The notes beneath the pieces were generated by a model, which was not told the DNA's origin, ran no database searches, and saw only the letters and a program-made list of their open reading frames with translations. Shown piece after piece: positions 1 through 5,721 of a stretch of DNA of 7,837 nt. The position numbers were made by a program, and so were the translations under genes. Each line of letters begins with the position of its first letter. Position 1 is the stretch's first letter. The DNA comes from an uncultured Lachnospiraceae bacterium (GTDB taxonomy: Bacteria > Bacillota > Clostridia > Lachnospirales > Lachnospiraceae): NCBI GenBank assembly GCA_910577655.1, contig CAJTOW010000157.1, positions 1 to 7,837 of the forward strand, in the 5' to 3' direction.

Positions 1-57
1 TGCTATCGGGAAAGCAGACCAGCGAAATGTAAGGTTATTTAAATCGTGTTATACTGG

Positions 58-70
58 TTGTATCCTCTAT
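58..70. repeat. 13-bp direct repeat, left copy
   Basis: The plus-strand sequence TTGTATCCTCTAT occurs here, directly after the stop codon of the 45-aa gene. It occurs again, identically and in the same orientation, at 220-232 just before that gene's ribosome site. The two copies are 162 bp apart. Confidence 0.85.
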
Positions 71-208
71 TTACGAACAGAACAGATAATATCCCAAAGT
101 CAGACTGCCGATAACAAAAATCAGAGTAGTCAGTGTAAGTGGAACAAACAGCATCAGCGTCATCCCGACCCCGAAGCAAAACAACATCAGGCCAAACACT
201 CGCTTCAT
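71..208 (-). CDS. Small two-helix membrane protein (45 aa)
   Basis: A 45-residue, very hydrophobic protein starting MKRVFGLMLFCFGVGMTLML. It has two predicted membrane helices (about residues 4-21 and 25-43) separated by a short turn containing a proline, and ends GYYLFCS. From memory, similar proteins of about 45 residues starting MKR..G.LLFC..GM are common in Lachnospiraceae and unnamed; no function is known to me. The start at 208 has AAGGGG about eight bases upstream. A longer frame reaches 319 but adds non-hydrophobic sequence without a ribosome site. The gene lies 111 bases after gerW and may have its own sporulation-type promoter (237-266). A 13-bp direct repeat flanks it on both sides. 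Confidence 0.7.
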   Translation of the reverse strand: MKRVFGLMLFCFGVGMTLMLFVPLTLTTLIFVIGSLTLGYYLFCS

Positions 209-219
209 ATCCAAACCCC

Positions 220-232
220 TTGTATCCTCTAT
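220..232. repeat. 13-bp direct repeat, right copy
   Basis: An exact second copy of TTGTATCCTCTAT. Together with the copy at 58-70 it brackets the 45-aa membrane protein gene. On the coding strand it reads ATAGAGGATACAA and overlaps the start of the ribosome-site region. Confidence 0.85.
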
Positions 233-236
233 AGCA

Positions 237-266
237 TAGTATATGAAGGCAGGTGCTCTTCCATGC
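237..266 (-). promoter_or_regulatory. Possible forespore (sigma-G-like) promoter for the 45-aa protein
   Basis: On the minus strand GCATG (262-266) is followed by an 18-base spacer and TATACTA (237-243). The Bacillus sigma-G consensus is roughly GHATR, 18 bases, CATnhTA, so the -35 fits and the -10 differs at one base. Transcription would start near 230, giving a leader of about 22 bases that includes the AAGGGG ribosome site. The motifs are short, and this could be chance. Confidence 0.3.
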
Positions 267-319
267 AGAAAATCCACCCCACGCCAAAAAGATCCACGCG
301 TACCGGCAGGATAAAACAA

Positions 320-739
320 TTAAACCTTTTCTGCTGCCTCCTCCTCAGCCTGGGCCGCGGCCATATCTTCTGCAGCCTTGATGGCCTCCGGCGATATGGC
401 ATTCTTCTTACCGCTGGTGAATTTGTTCACCAGATCCGGCACCAGATCCAGCACCTTGGTGACTGCATCCTGCTGCTTGATATTGACCAGCTTGGTCACA
501 CCGTTCTGGATCACCAGGATCGCGCTGGGGCTCATCTTGGCACTCATACCGCCGCCGCCATTGTGCTTTGCATTCTCCGCAAAGGAACCGGCGGCCATAC
601 CGCAGGTCACATCCACCAGAGGCAGTATGATGGCATCATCAACCTTCACCGCTTCCCCTACCACCGTCTTGGTGGTAACAAACTGGTCCATCCCCTTAAA
701 GAGTGATTCTACTGTCGTTGCAAAATGGTTATCAGCCAT
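320..739 (-). CDS. ytfJ: Spore protein YtfJ/GerW
   Basis: A 139-residue member of the Spore_YtfJ (GerW) family. It begins MADNHFATTVESLFKGMDQF and contains KTVVGEAVKVDDAIILPLVDV, a glycine-rich stretch (FAENAKHNGGGGMSAKMSP) and AILVIQNGVTKLVNIKQ, which is the family pattern. It ends in an alanine/glutamate-rich tail. In Bacillus the homologue is made in the forespore and is needed for a germination response; its biochemical role is unresolved. The start at 739 fits the family N-terminus and has AAGGAGG five bases upstream. The frame stays open through upstream tandem repeats to 925, and a second plausible start at 889 has its own AAGGAGG seven bases away. That start would add 50 residues of repeat-encoded sequence. 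I judge 739 the main start. Confidence 0.93.
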   Translation of the reverse strand: MADNHFATTVESLFKGMDQFVTTKTVVGEAVKVDDAIILPLVDVTCGMAAGSFAENAKHNGGGGMSAKMSPSAILVIQNGVTKLVNIKQQDAVTKVLDLVPDLVNKFTSGKKNAISPEAIKAAEDMAAAQAEEEAAEKV

Positions 740-742
740 AAT

Positions 743-934
743 TTCCTCCTTACTGTCCACGGTTTCCGGACATCTGGTATGCCCTATGGGCGCTTCCTCC
801 TTACTGTCCACGGTTTCCGGACATCTGGTATGCCCTATGGGCGCTTCCTCCTTACTGTCCACGCTTTTTGGACATAATGGTATGCCCATGGCGCTTCCTC
901 CTTTTTGTCCACGCTTTCTGGACATCTGGTATGC
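743..934 (-). repeat. Four tandem ~51-bp repeats, each with a Shine-Dalgarno sequence, upstream of gerW
   Basis: The unit boundaries on the plus strand are 743-793, 794-844, 845-894 and 895-~934. Units 1 and 2 are identical over 51 bases, unit 3 is 50 bases and diverged, and unit 4 is partial. Read on the coding (minus) strand, every unit contains AAGGAGGAA or close to it. Immediately before this lies an inverted repeat of TGTCC and GGACA at 754-772, 805-823, 856-874 and 906-924. Units 1 and 2 also hold the dyad GCCCATAGGGC; unit 3 has CCATGG there. The array fills nearly the whole 206-base gap between DUF2953 and gerW. Because 51 is a multiple of three, units 1-3 are open in the gerW frame. 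Confidence 0.95.
887..901 (-). promoter_or_regulatory. Alternative ribosome binding site and ATG in frame with gerW
   Basis: At the junction of repeat units 3 and 4 the minus strand reads AAGGAGG, seven bases, then ATG (887-889). Spacing and sequence are as good as those of the main gerW start. The frame runs without a stop through units 3, 2 and 1 into gerW, adding 50 residues built on a 17-residue repeat. In units 1 and 2 the equivalent triplet reads ATA. Whether this start is used is unknown. Confidence 0.5.
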
Positions 935-945
935 CTTTATCCGGA

Positions 946-1932
946 TCAGCCCCGCATCCGTTTCAGTTTTTTAAGCAGGATACGGAAATTCCTGTCCAGC
1001 AGAATCTGGATACCCACAAGCACAAGATATCCCAGACAGACTCTTCCACTGACTTCAAGTTCTCCTTCCAGCACTTCCTCCTCAAACACAGGGATCAGCT
1101 CCAGCTTCCCCCCATAGATTCCGTAAAATGGTGCCGCACAAGTCAGAATCTGTCCCGTCTTATAGGGATCCTCAAAGCCGAACCGGAATCTTCCCTTGTA
1201 CTTTTTAGGGAAGCTATGTTTCAGCACTGCAATCAGCTTCTTCTTCACCAGCAGAAAAGCCGCCTGGTTCCCCTTATCCTTTAAAAATGCCACAACCTGG
1301 TCTTTCTTCTCCAGCAGCTCCTGGATCTGCATCTTGATATTCCGGATCTTTCCGCGAATACTGTCTGCTTTTCCTTTCAGTTTATCACACAATCCGGCAA
1401 AAGAGAATCCCGGTTTCTTTTTTTCCTTCTGTTTTTGCCTTTTCTTCCTGCCTCTGGCAGACTTTGTCTTCCGGTCCGCCTTCTTTCCGGAAGACTTCTC
1501 CTCTTCAGAAGACGCCTCCTCTCCGTAAGACGCCTCCCCTTGAGAAGACAGCCCTTCTCCGAAAGGCGCCTCCTCTCCAGAAAGCTCCTCCTCTGTCCCG
1601 GCAGTCCCTGTAAACTGTGAATCCCCTTCCCCGTCTGCGCCATCCCTGCTCTCCAGCTCCTTTTTCTTTCCGCCAGCCACGGTTATGGGAAATCCCAGGA
1701 TCCGGACCAGGACAGTCAGCTCCTTGTCATAGGACACTTTGCAGGACAAAAGGTGGAAGAGCCAGCTGACCACGGCCCTTCCAGCCGGCTTTTTGTCATA
1801 GGTACCCCGGATGCCATACCGGACCGGCACAGTCAGTACCAGAATCAGCAAAAGCACAATCAGGGCCAGAAGTGACAGAAAGGCAAGTCCGGCAACTTTT
1901 ATAATCGTGAAAATCGTAGCTGTGATCATCAT
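946..1932 (-). CDS. DUF2953 domain-containing membrane protein
   Basis: A 328-residue protein. One strongly hydrophobic helix lies at about residues 10-36. A low-complexity acidic segment rich in E, G and S (about 92-148) is followed by a basic segment (151-174). The C-terminal DUF2953 region (about 225-320) includes the typical FEDPYKTGQIL (253-263) and a second hydrophobic stretch, VCLGYLVLVGIQILL. It is probably a single- or double-pass membrane protein with a long charged linker. The acidic segment is encoded by about six degenerate 18-bp tandem units. The gene beside ytfJ in Bacillus (ytfI) is also a DUF2953 protein, so pairing with gerW is conserved and suggests a role in sporulation or spores; the molecular function is unknown. 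A second ATG follows immediately at 1929. The first is preferred because GGGGA lies about seven bases upstream. Confidence 0.88.
   Translation of the reverse strand: MMITATIFTIIKVAGLAFLSLLALIVLLLILVLTVPVRYGIRGTYDKKPAGRAVVSWLFHLLSCKVSYDKELTVLVRILGFPITVAGGKKKELESRDGADGEGDSQFTGTAGTEEELSGEEAPFGEGLSSQGEASYGEEASSEEEKSSGKKADRKTKSARGRKKRQKQKEKKKPGFSFAGLCDKLKGKADSIRGKIRNIKMQIQELLEKKDQVVAFLKDKGNQAAFLLVKKKLIAVLKHSFPKKYKGRFRFGFEDPYKTGQILTCAAPFYGIYGGKLELIPVFEEEVLEGELEVSGRVCLGYLVLVGIQILLDRNFRILLKKLKRMRG
1480..1587 (-). repeat. Degenerate 18-bp tandem repeat inside the DUF2953 gene
   Basis: About six units of 18 bases begin at 1480, 1498, 1516, 1534, 1552 and 1570, with a plus-strand pattern close to CTCCTCTCCGTAAGACGC. 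They encode hexapeptides such as EASYGE, EASSEE and EKSSGK in the acidic linker of the protein. Variation between units is substantial, so the array is older than the one before gerW. Confidence 0.8.
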
Positions 1933-2243
1933 TCCATGTCCCCAATCAGGCTGTCCAGAGAGAATTCTCCCGTCCGCTGGTACAGATCGTCAACGATTCT
2001 GCGTGCAACCTCCAGTGCTTCCCAGTATGTAACTGCAATCCCTATTACCAGGAAATCCTCATCCCGGCAGGGCGGAAGCAGCAACATGGCAGACGGATAG
2101 ATATCAAGGATATTCTTTCCATTTCCCGGCGGTGTAATCACATACACCTCCGGCTGGAGCCTTCCATACCGGATTCCCTGGATGATCCGGTAGCGGTCCT
2201 TCTTCGCCTTGTCCCCCACGTATAGATGGCTGTACCACTGCAT
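1929..2243 (-). CDS. Small conserved hypothetical protein (about 104 aa)
   Basis: Function not recognised. The protein begins MQWYSHLYVGDKAKKDRYRI and contains LQPEVYVITPPGNGKNILDI, then a short hydrophobic stretch (SAMLLLPP) and an amphipathic helix (WEALEVARRIVDDLYQRTGEF). It has no signal peptide or membrane segment, so it is probably cytoplasmic. From memory it resembles a small uncharacterised family in Lachnospiraceae whose members start near YxHLYVG; this is recollection, not a search. I chose the ATG at 2243 because GGGGAG lies about nine bases upstream and the family-like sequence begins here. The same frame stays open to an ATG at 2378, which would add 45 residues (149 aa), but that ATG has no ribosome site and its first residues are encoded by a dispersed palindrome. 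The stop overlaps the DUF2953 start by four bases (ATGA), indicating translational coupling. Confidence 0.75.
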   Translation of the reverse strand: MQWYSHLYVGDKAKKDRYRIIQGIRYGRLQPEVYVITPPGNGKNILDIYPSAMLLLPPCRDEDFLVIGIAVTYWEALEVARRIVDDLYQRTGEFSLDSLIGDME

Positions 2244-2344
2244 ACTCTCTGCTCCCCATTCACTGTAATCCGGCTGCGGCTGCAAAAGTACCAGTATCAG
2301 CCCCAGTGCCGGTACTGGCTGACTTTGGAAACGGTCCATCCAGG

Positions 2345-2373
2345 CAACAGTCCAGACACCCCCTGAACTGTTG
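2345..2373. repeat. Dispersed palindromic repeat (cinA downstream gap)
   Basis: CAACAGT (2345-2351) and ACTGTTG (2367-2373) form a 7-bp stem. After one mismatch a further CAG/CTG pairs, leaving the loop ACACCCC. The core CCCCCTGAACTGTT closely matches the two copies at 5624-5692. It lies in the 143-base stretch between cinA and the next gene's likely start. No terminator U-tract follows it on either strand. Confidence 0.7.
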
Positions 2374-2386
2374 CCCATCCGGACGT

Positions 2387-3637
2387 TTATGATTTATAAT
2401 ACTTTAAGATCGTGCGTCTCACAAGATCCAGGGCCTTCACCACTGTCTGCTCCCGGATCTTCTGACGGTTCCCCTTGAACCGGTATTCCTCTACCGTGAC
2501 AGTATTCTTCATATAGGTGGCAATATAGACCAGCCCCACCGGCTTTTCCTCTGTCCCGCCGTCCGGTCCGGCGATCCCGGTGACCGCGATGCAGATATCA
2601 CTGTCCGAGGCAAAGGCTCCGCCGATGGCCATCTCCTTGGCCGTCTGCTCACTGACTGCGCCGTATTTCTTCAAAGTGCTCTTACTGACATCCAGGTATT
2701 TGCGCTTGGCCTTATTGGAATAAGTGACAAAGCCCTCCCGGAAGACATCCGACACCCCCGGGACGTTGACCAGACGGCTGGCAATCTGTCCGCCGGTGCA
2801 GGATTCTGCCGTGGTCACAGTCAGCTCATACTTTTCCAAAAGGCGCACCACCGCCATCTCCAGGGTCTCTTCCTCACGGACCGTATACACACAGTCACCC
2901 AGGCGGTCGCGGATCTCCCGTACCACCGGCTTCACCAGCTTCCTGGCCTCCTGCTCGTCCGCGGCCCTGGCGGTGACCCGCACATGAACCTCCCCTATCT
3001 TGGCGTAGGTGGCGATGGTCGGATTGGTCTGGCCGTCAATCAGGTCCAGAAGCCGGTCCTCCACACCACTTTCCCCGATGCCGCATACCTTCACCATCTG
3101 GGACCGGATCACCTCCGGCTGAAGGTTCTGGAGATAGGGATATACCTGCTCCTCAAACAGAGGATACAGCTCACCTGGCGGGCCTGGCAGCAGCACAGCC
3201 ACCTTTCCATTCTTCTCCAGGATCAGGCCCGGCGCGGTGCCGTTGTCATTGTCCAGGACCCTGGCGCCGGCCGGGACCAGAGCCTGCTTCCAGTTGTTGT
3301 CCGTGATCTTTCTGTAGATATTGTTGCGGAAGTATTCTTCGATCCGCGCTCTTGTGTGGGCATCTTCCTCCAGGGGAGCGTCCATGACCTGGGCGCACAC
3401 CTCCTTGGTCATATCGTCCTCCGTAGGGCCCAGGCCTCCGGTCAGGATCACAATGTCCGACCGGCCCAGGGCTGTGCGGATCACCTCCGCCAGACGGTCA
3501 TGATTGTCGCCTACCACCACCTGGTGGTACATGGAAAGCCCCAGGAGGGCGCATTTCTCCGCAAGGTACTGGGTGTTGGTATTGACAATATTGCCCAGCA
3601 GCAGTTCTGTTCCGACGGATATCAGTTCTACGATCAT
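2387..3637 (-). CDS. cinA: CinA family protein (competence/damage-inducible protein; putative NMN amidohydrolase)
   Basis: A full-length two-domain CinA of 416 residues. Residues 1-170 form the molybdopterin-binding-like COG1058 domain: VGTELLLGNIVNTN (8-21), TGGLGPTEDD (66-75) and PGPPGE (151-156). A linker containing YAKIGEVHVRV (211-221) follows. The C-terminal CinA/PncC domain (about 258-414) has TTAESCTGG (275-283) with the serine expected in the NMN deamidase site, TYSNKAK (305-311) and GPDGGTEEKPVG (357-368). Homologues recycle nicotinamide mononucleotide, and the N-domain acts as an ADP-ribose/NAD-related pyrophosphatase; a link to competence is historical. Start: AAGGAAGG lies eight bases upstream, inside the end of pgsA. 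In many Firmicutes recA follows cinA; here it does not follow directly. Confidence 0.95.
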   Translation of the reverse strand: MIVELISVGTELLLGNIVNTNTQYLAEKCALLGLSMYHQVVVGDNHDRLAEVIRTALGRSDIVILTGGLGPTEDDMTKEVCAQVMDAPLEEDAHTRARIEEYFRNNIYRKITDNNWKQALVPAGARVLDNDNGTAPGLILEKNGKVAVLLPGPPGELYPLFEEQVYPYLQNLQPEVIRSQMVKVCGIGESGVEDRLLDLIDGQTNPTIATYAKIGEVHVRVTARAADEQEARKLVKPVVREIRDRLGDCVYTVREEETLEMAVVRLLEKYELTVTTAESCTGGQIASRLVNVPGVSDVFREGFVTYSNKAKRKYLDVSKSTLKKYGAVSEQTAKEMAIGGAFASDSDICIAVTGIAGPDGGTEEKPVGLVYIATYMKNTVTVEEYRFKGNRQKIREQTVVKALDLVRRTILKYYKS

Positions 3638-3638
3638 G

Positions 3639-4181
3639 CTACATCCTTCCTTCTGTCAGTATTTTATGGTTTTTGGCAACATAATCCACCAGGGAAACGA
3701 TGGTCAGAATCAGGGCAATCCAGACAAATGCATCTGTCACCAGGCGCAGCACCGGAAGATTCAAGATCATCAGGATCACCGCGATCATCTGGAAGGTGGT
3801 CTTGAATTTGCCCCAGTAACTGGCCGCGATAACGATGCCCTGCTCTGCGGCCACCAGACGGAAGCCGCTGATGGTGAACTCCCGGCTGACGATGACGATC
3901 ACCATCCAGGCCGGGATCTGCCTTAATTCCACCAGACAGATCAGAGCCGCGCATACCAGCAGCTTGTCAGCCAGTGGATCCATGAACTTTCCAAAATTAG
4001 TCACCAGATTATATTTGCGCGCTATCTTGCCGTCCAGCATATCCGTCAGGCTGGCCACAATGAAGATCGCCGCCGCCAGATACCGCAGCACAGGAATCTG
4101 GCCGCCTCCGGCCAGGAGCGCCGCTACAAAAAACGGGATCAGAATCACCCTCAGTATTGTCAGTTTATTCGGCAGATTCAT
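3639..4181 (-). CDS. pgsA: CDP-diacylglycerol--glycerol-3-phosphate 3-phosphatidyltransferase
   Basis: An integral membrane enzyme that makes phosphatidylglycerophosphate from CDP-diacylglycerol and glycerol-3-phosphate, the committed step to phosphatidylglycerol and cardiolipin. The full CDP-alcohol phosphotransferase signature D-x2-DG-x2-AR-x8-G-x3-D-x3-D is present (D47, D50, G51, A54, R55, G64, D68, D72 in the 180-residue form). It starts with MNLPNKLTILRV, the usual family N-terminus, and has several hydrophobic helices. Two adjacent ATGs exist at 4184 and 4181. GGGAGG is only about three bases from the first but six from the second, so I prefer 4181. The start lies inside the 3' end of rimO, and the stop is separated from cinA by a single base, so all three are almost certainly co-transcribed. 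Confidence 0.95.
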   Translation of the reverse strand: MNLPNKLTILRVILIPFFVAALLAGGGQIPVLRYLAAAIFIVASLTDMLDGKIARKYNLVTNFGKFMDPLADKLLVCAALICLVELRQIPAWMVIVIVSREFTISGFRLVAAEQGIVIAASYWGKFKTTFQMIAVILMILNLPVLRLVTDAFVWIALILTIVSLVDYVAKNHKILTEGRM

Positions 4182-5502
4182 CATACACCTCCCCCATCAG
4201 ATCATATTCCGCTGCCCCGGTCACCTTCACCCGCACAAAGTCCCCGGACAGAAACATCTCCCCACTGTTCACAAAGATATAACCGTCCACTCCCGGCGCA
4301 TCCATATAAGTGCGTCCCACATAAGCCGGCTCGTCGGCCACCTTGCCTTCAATCATCACATCCAGGATCTGCCCGACCTTTTCCTCCGACTTTTCAAAAG
4401 CGATCTCCTGCTGCAGTTCCATGATCTCGTCCCGGCGGGCTTCCTTCACCTCCTCGGGGATCTGGTCCGCAAATGATGCCGCAGGTGTATCCTCCTCCGC
4501 AGAATAAGGGAAGACGCCCAGCCGCTCAAACTCCATCTCGTCCACAAATTCCAGCAGCTCCTCATGATCTTTTTCCGTTTCTCCCGGGAACCCGGAGATC
4601 AGGGTGGTGCGCAGGGCTATATCCGGGATGGCACTCCGCAGTTTCCCGATAATCTCTTTCAGCTGCTGTTTGTCAGTCCTGCGTCCCATGCGCTTTAAGA
4701 TCCGGTCGCTGGCGTGCTGAACGGGAATATCCAGATAGTGGCAGATCTTCTCCTCCCGGCGGATGGTCTCGATCAGCTCGTCTGTGATCTCCTCCGGATA
4801 GCAGTACTGGATCCTGATCCAGTAGATCCCGGGGATCTGTGCCAGTTCTGTGAGAAGCCGGGGCAGTGCCTTATGCCCGTAAAGATCCACACCGTAAAGG
4901 GTCGTCTCCTGGGCCACCAGGATCAGTTCCCGCACGCCTCTCTCTGCAAGATCCCTGGCCTCCGCCACCAGCTGCTCCACAGGAACACTCCGGTAGCTGC
5001 CCCGCAGACTGGGAATGATACAGTAGGTACAGCGTTTGTCGCAGCCCTCAGCGATCTTTAAGAAGGCATAATGCCCTCCAGTAGTAAGGATCCGTCCCGC
5101 ATCCGCCTCTGGCAGCACATCCAGCCCCCGCAGGCAGGTCACGGATTCCCCTTCCATGGCCCTTCCCAGTACCCGGGCTATCTCATCGTAAGAGCTGGTA
5201 CCAATGATGGCATCCACCTCCGGAATCTCCTTGATGATCTCATCCTTGTACCGTTGGGCCAGACAGCCGGCCACCAGAAGGCACCGGCATCTGGCCGTCT
5301 TCTTCAGCTCCGCCATCTCCAGGATCGTATTGATACTCTCCTCCTTGGCATCGCCGATGAAGCAGCAGGTATTGACCAGGATCACCTCCGCCTCCTGCTC
5401 ATCGTCTGTAAAGGTGTGACCGTCCTGCCCCAGGAGTCCCAGCATCCGCTCGGTATCTACCAGGTTCTTGTCACATCCAAGTGAAATACATAATATTTTC
5501 AT
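4165..5502 (-). CDS. rimO: Ribosomal protein S12 (uS12) methylthiotransferase RimO
   Basis: A radical-SAM methylthiotransferase that adds a methylthio group to the conserved aspartate of ribosomal protein S12. It has 445 residues, matching the family. The N-terminal MTTase domain holds three cluster cysteines: C10 in SLGCDKNLVD, C46 in NTCCFI and C80 in VAGCLAQRY. The radical-SAM cluster is CDKRCTYC (C154, C158, C161), followed by IPSLRGSYRS. A TRAM domain occupies roughly the last 70 residues. SLGCDKNLVD and IPSLRG separate it from the tRNA enzyme MiaB. GGAG lies seven bases before the ATG. The 3' end overlaps pgsA, suggesting coupled translation. An intrinsic terminator sits in its leader, 27 bases before the start codon, and I see no good promoter between that terminator and the gene. 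Confidence 0.96.
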   Translation of the reverse strand: MKILCISLGCDKNLVDTERMLGLLGQDGHTFTDDEQEAEVILVNTCCFIGDAKEESINTILEMAELKKTARCRCLLVAGCLAQRYKDEIIKEIPEVDAIIGTSSYDEIARVLGRAMEGESVTCLRGLDVLPEADAGRILTTGGHYAFLKIAEGCDKRCTYCIIPSLRGSYRSVPVEQLVAEARDLAERGVRELILVAQETTLYGVDLYGHKALPRLLTELAQIPGIYWIRIQYCYPEEITDELIETIRREEKICHYLDIPVQHASDRILKRMGRRTDKQQLKEIIGKLRSAIPDIALRTTLISGFPGETEKDHEELLEFVDEMEFERLGVFPYSAEEDTPAASFADQIPEEVKEARRDEIMELQQEIAFEKSEEKVGQILDVMIEGKVADEPAYVGRTYMDAPGVDGYIFVNSGEMFLSGDFVRVKVTGAAEYDLMGEVYDESAE

Positions 5503-5529
5503 GAAAATTCTCCAGTTCTGGACGGTTGT

Positions 5530-5562
5530 AAAAAAGCCATCTCATTACTATCTTGAGACAGC
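5530..5562 (-). terminator. Intrinsic terminator between rpoZ and rimO
   Basis: On the minus strand a 9-bp stem (GCTGTCTCA, 5554-5562, with TGAGATGGC, 5536-5544, including two G-T wobbles) closes a 9-base loop. Six T residues (5530-5535) follow directly. It ends the yicC-gmk-rpoZ unit at least in part, and lies only 27 bases before the rimO ATG, so it could also act as an attenuator for rimO-pgsA-cinA. Confidence 0.75.
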
Positions 5563-5623
5563 CCTTTCCACTCTATAAATCTGCAGCAACCCTTTGGCAT
5601 CCCACAAAAAAGCTTCGCTATAG

Positions 5624-5692
5624 CCGGGATATCCCCTGAACCGTTGTCAGATCGTAACAGTCCGGATACCCCTTGAACTGTTACGTCAGATC
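5624..5692. repeat. Two tandem copies of the dispersed palindromic repeat (rpoZ-rimO gap)
   Basis: Copy one is at 5624-5653 and copy two at 5662-5692. They align as CCGGGATATCCCCTGAACCG versus CCGGATACCCCTTGAACTG, and both end in TCAGATC. The second copy is flanked by a perfect 9-bp inverted repeat, CGTAACAGT (5653-5661) and ACTGTTACG (5677-5685). The first contains the palindrome GGGATATCCC (5626-5635). The same core recurs at 2345-2373 and partly at the right edge. Confidence 0.75.
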
Positions 5693-5721
5693 TACCGCGG
5701 GATTTCTCTGGTTGCTTTTAT

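Noticed and set aside
209..319. Terminator after gerW
   Set aside because: The repeated CCACGC sequences here are direct rather than inverted, and no stem followed by a T-run was found.
320..925. 201-residue form of gerW starting at 925
   Set aside because: The first 12 residues come from repeat unit 4 read in a different frame relation, and the ATG at 925 has no ribosome site. 739, or possibly 889, is better supported.
743..934. CRISPR array
   Set aside because: The units are contiguous, with no unique spacers between conserved repeats, and no cas gene is nearby. It is a simple tandem repeat.
868..1284. 138-residue open frame on the plus strand
   Set aside because: Antisense to DUF2953 and the repeat array; no recognisable domain or ribosome site, so treated as a shadow.
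2984..3805. 273-residue open frame on the plus strand
   Set aside because: It lies antisense to cinA and pgsA, both with clear family motifs. The translation is rich in H, Q and R without domains, typical of a shadow frame.
5603..5624. Second terminator between rpoZ and rimO (AGC-GAA-GCT followed by Ts on the minus strand)
   Set aside because: The stem is only three base pairs; the T-run alone is not enough.
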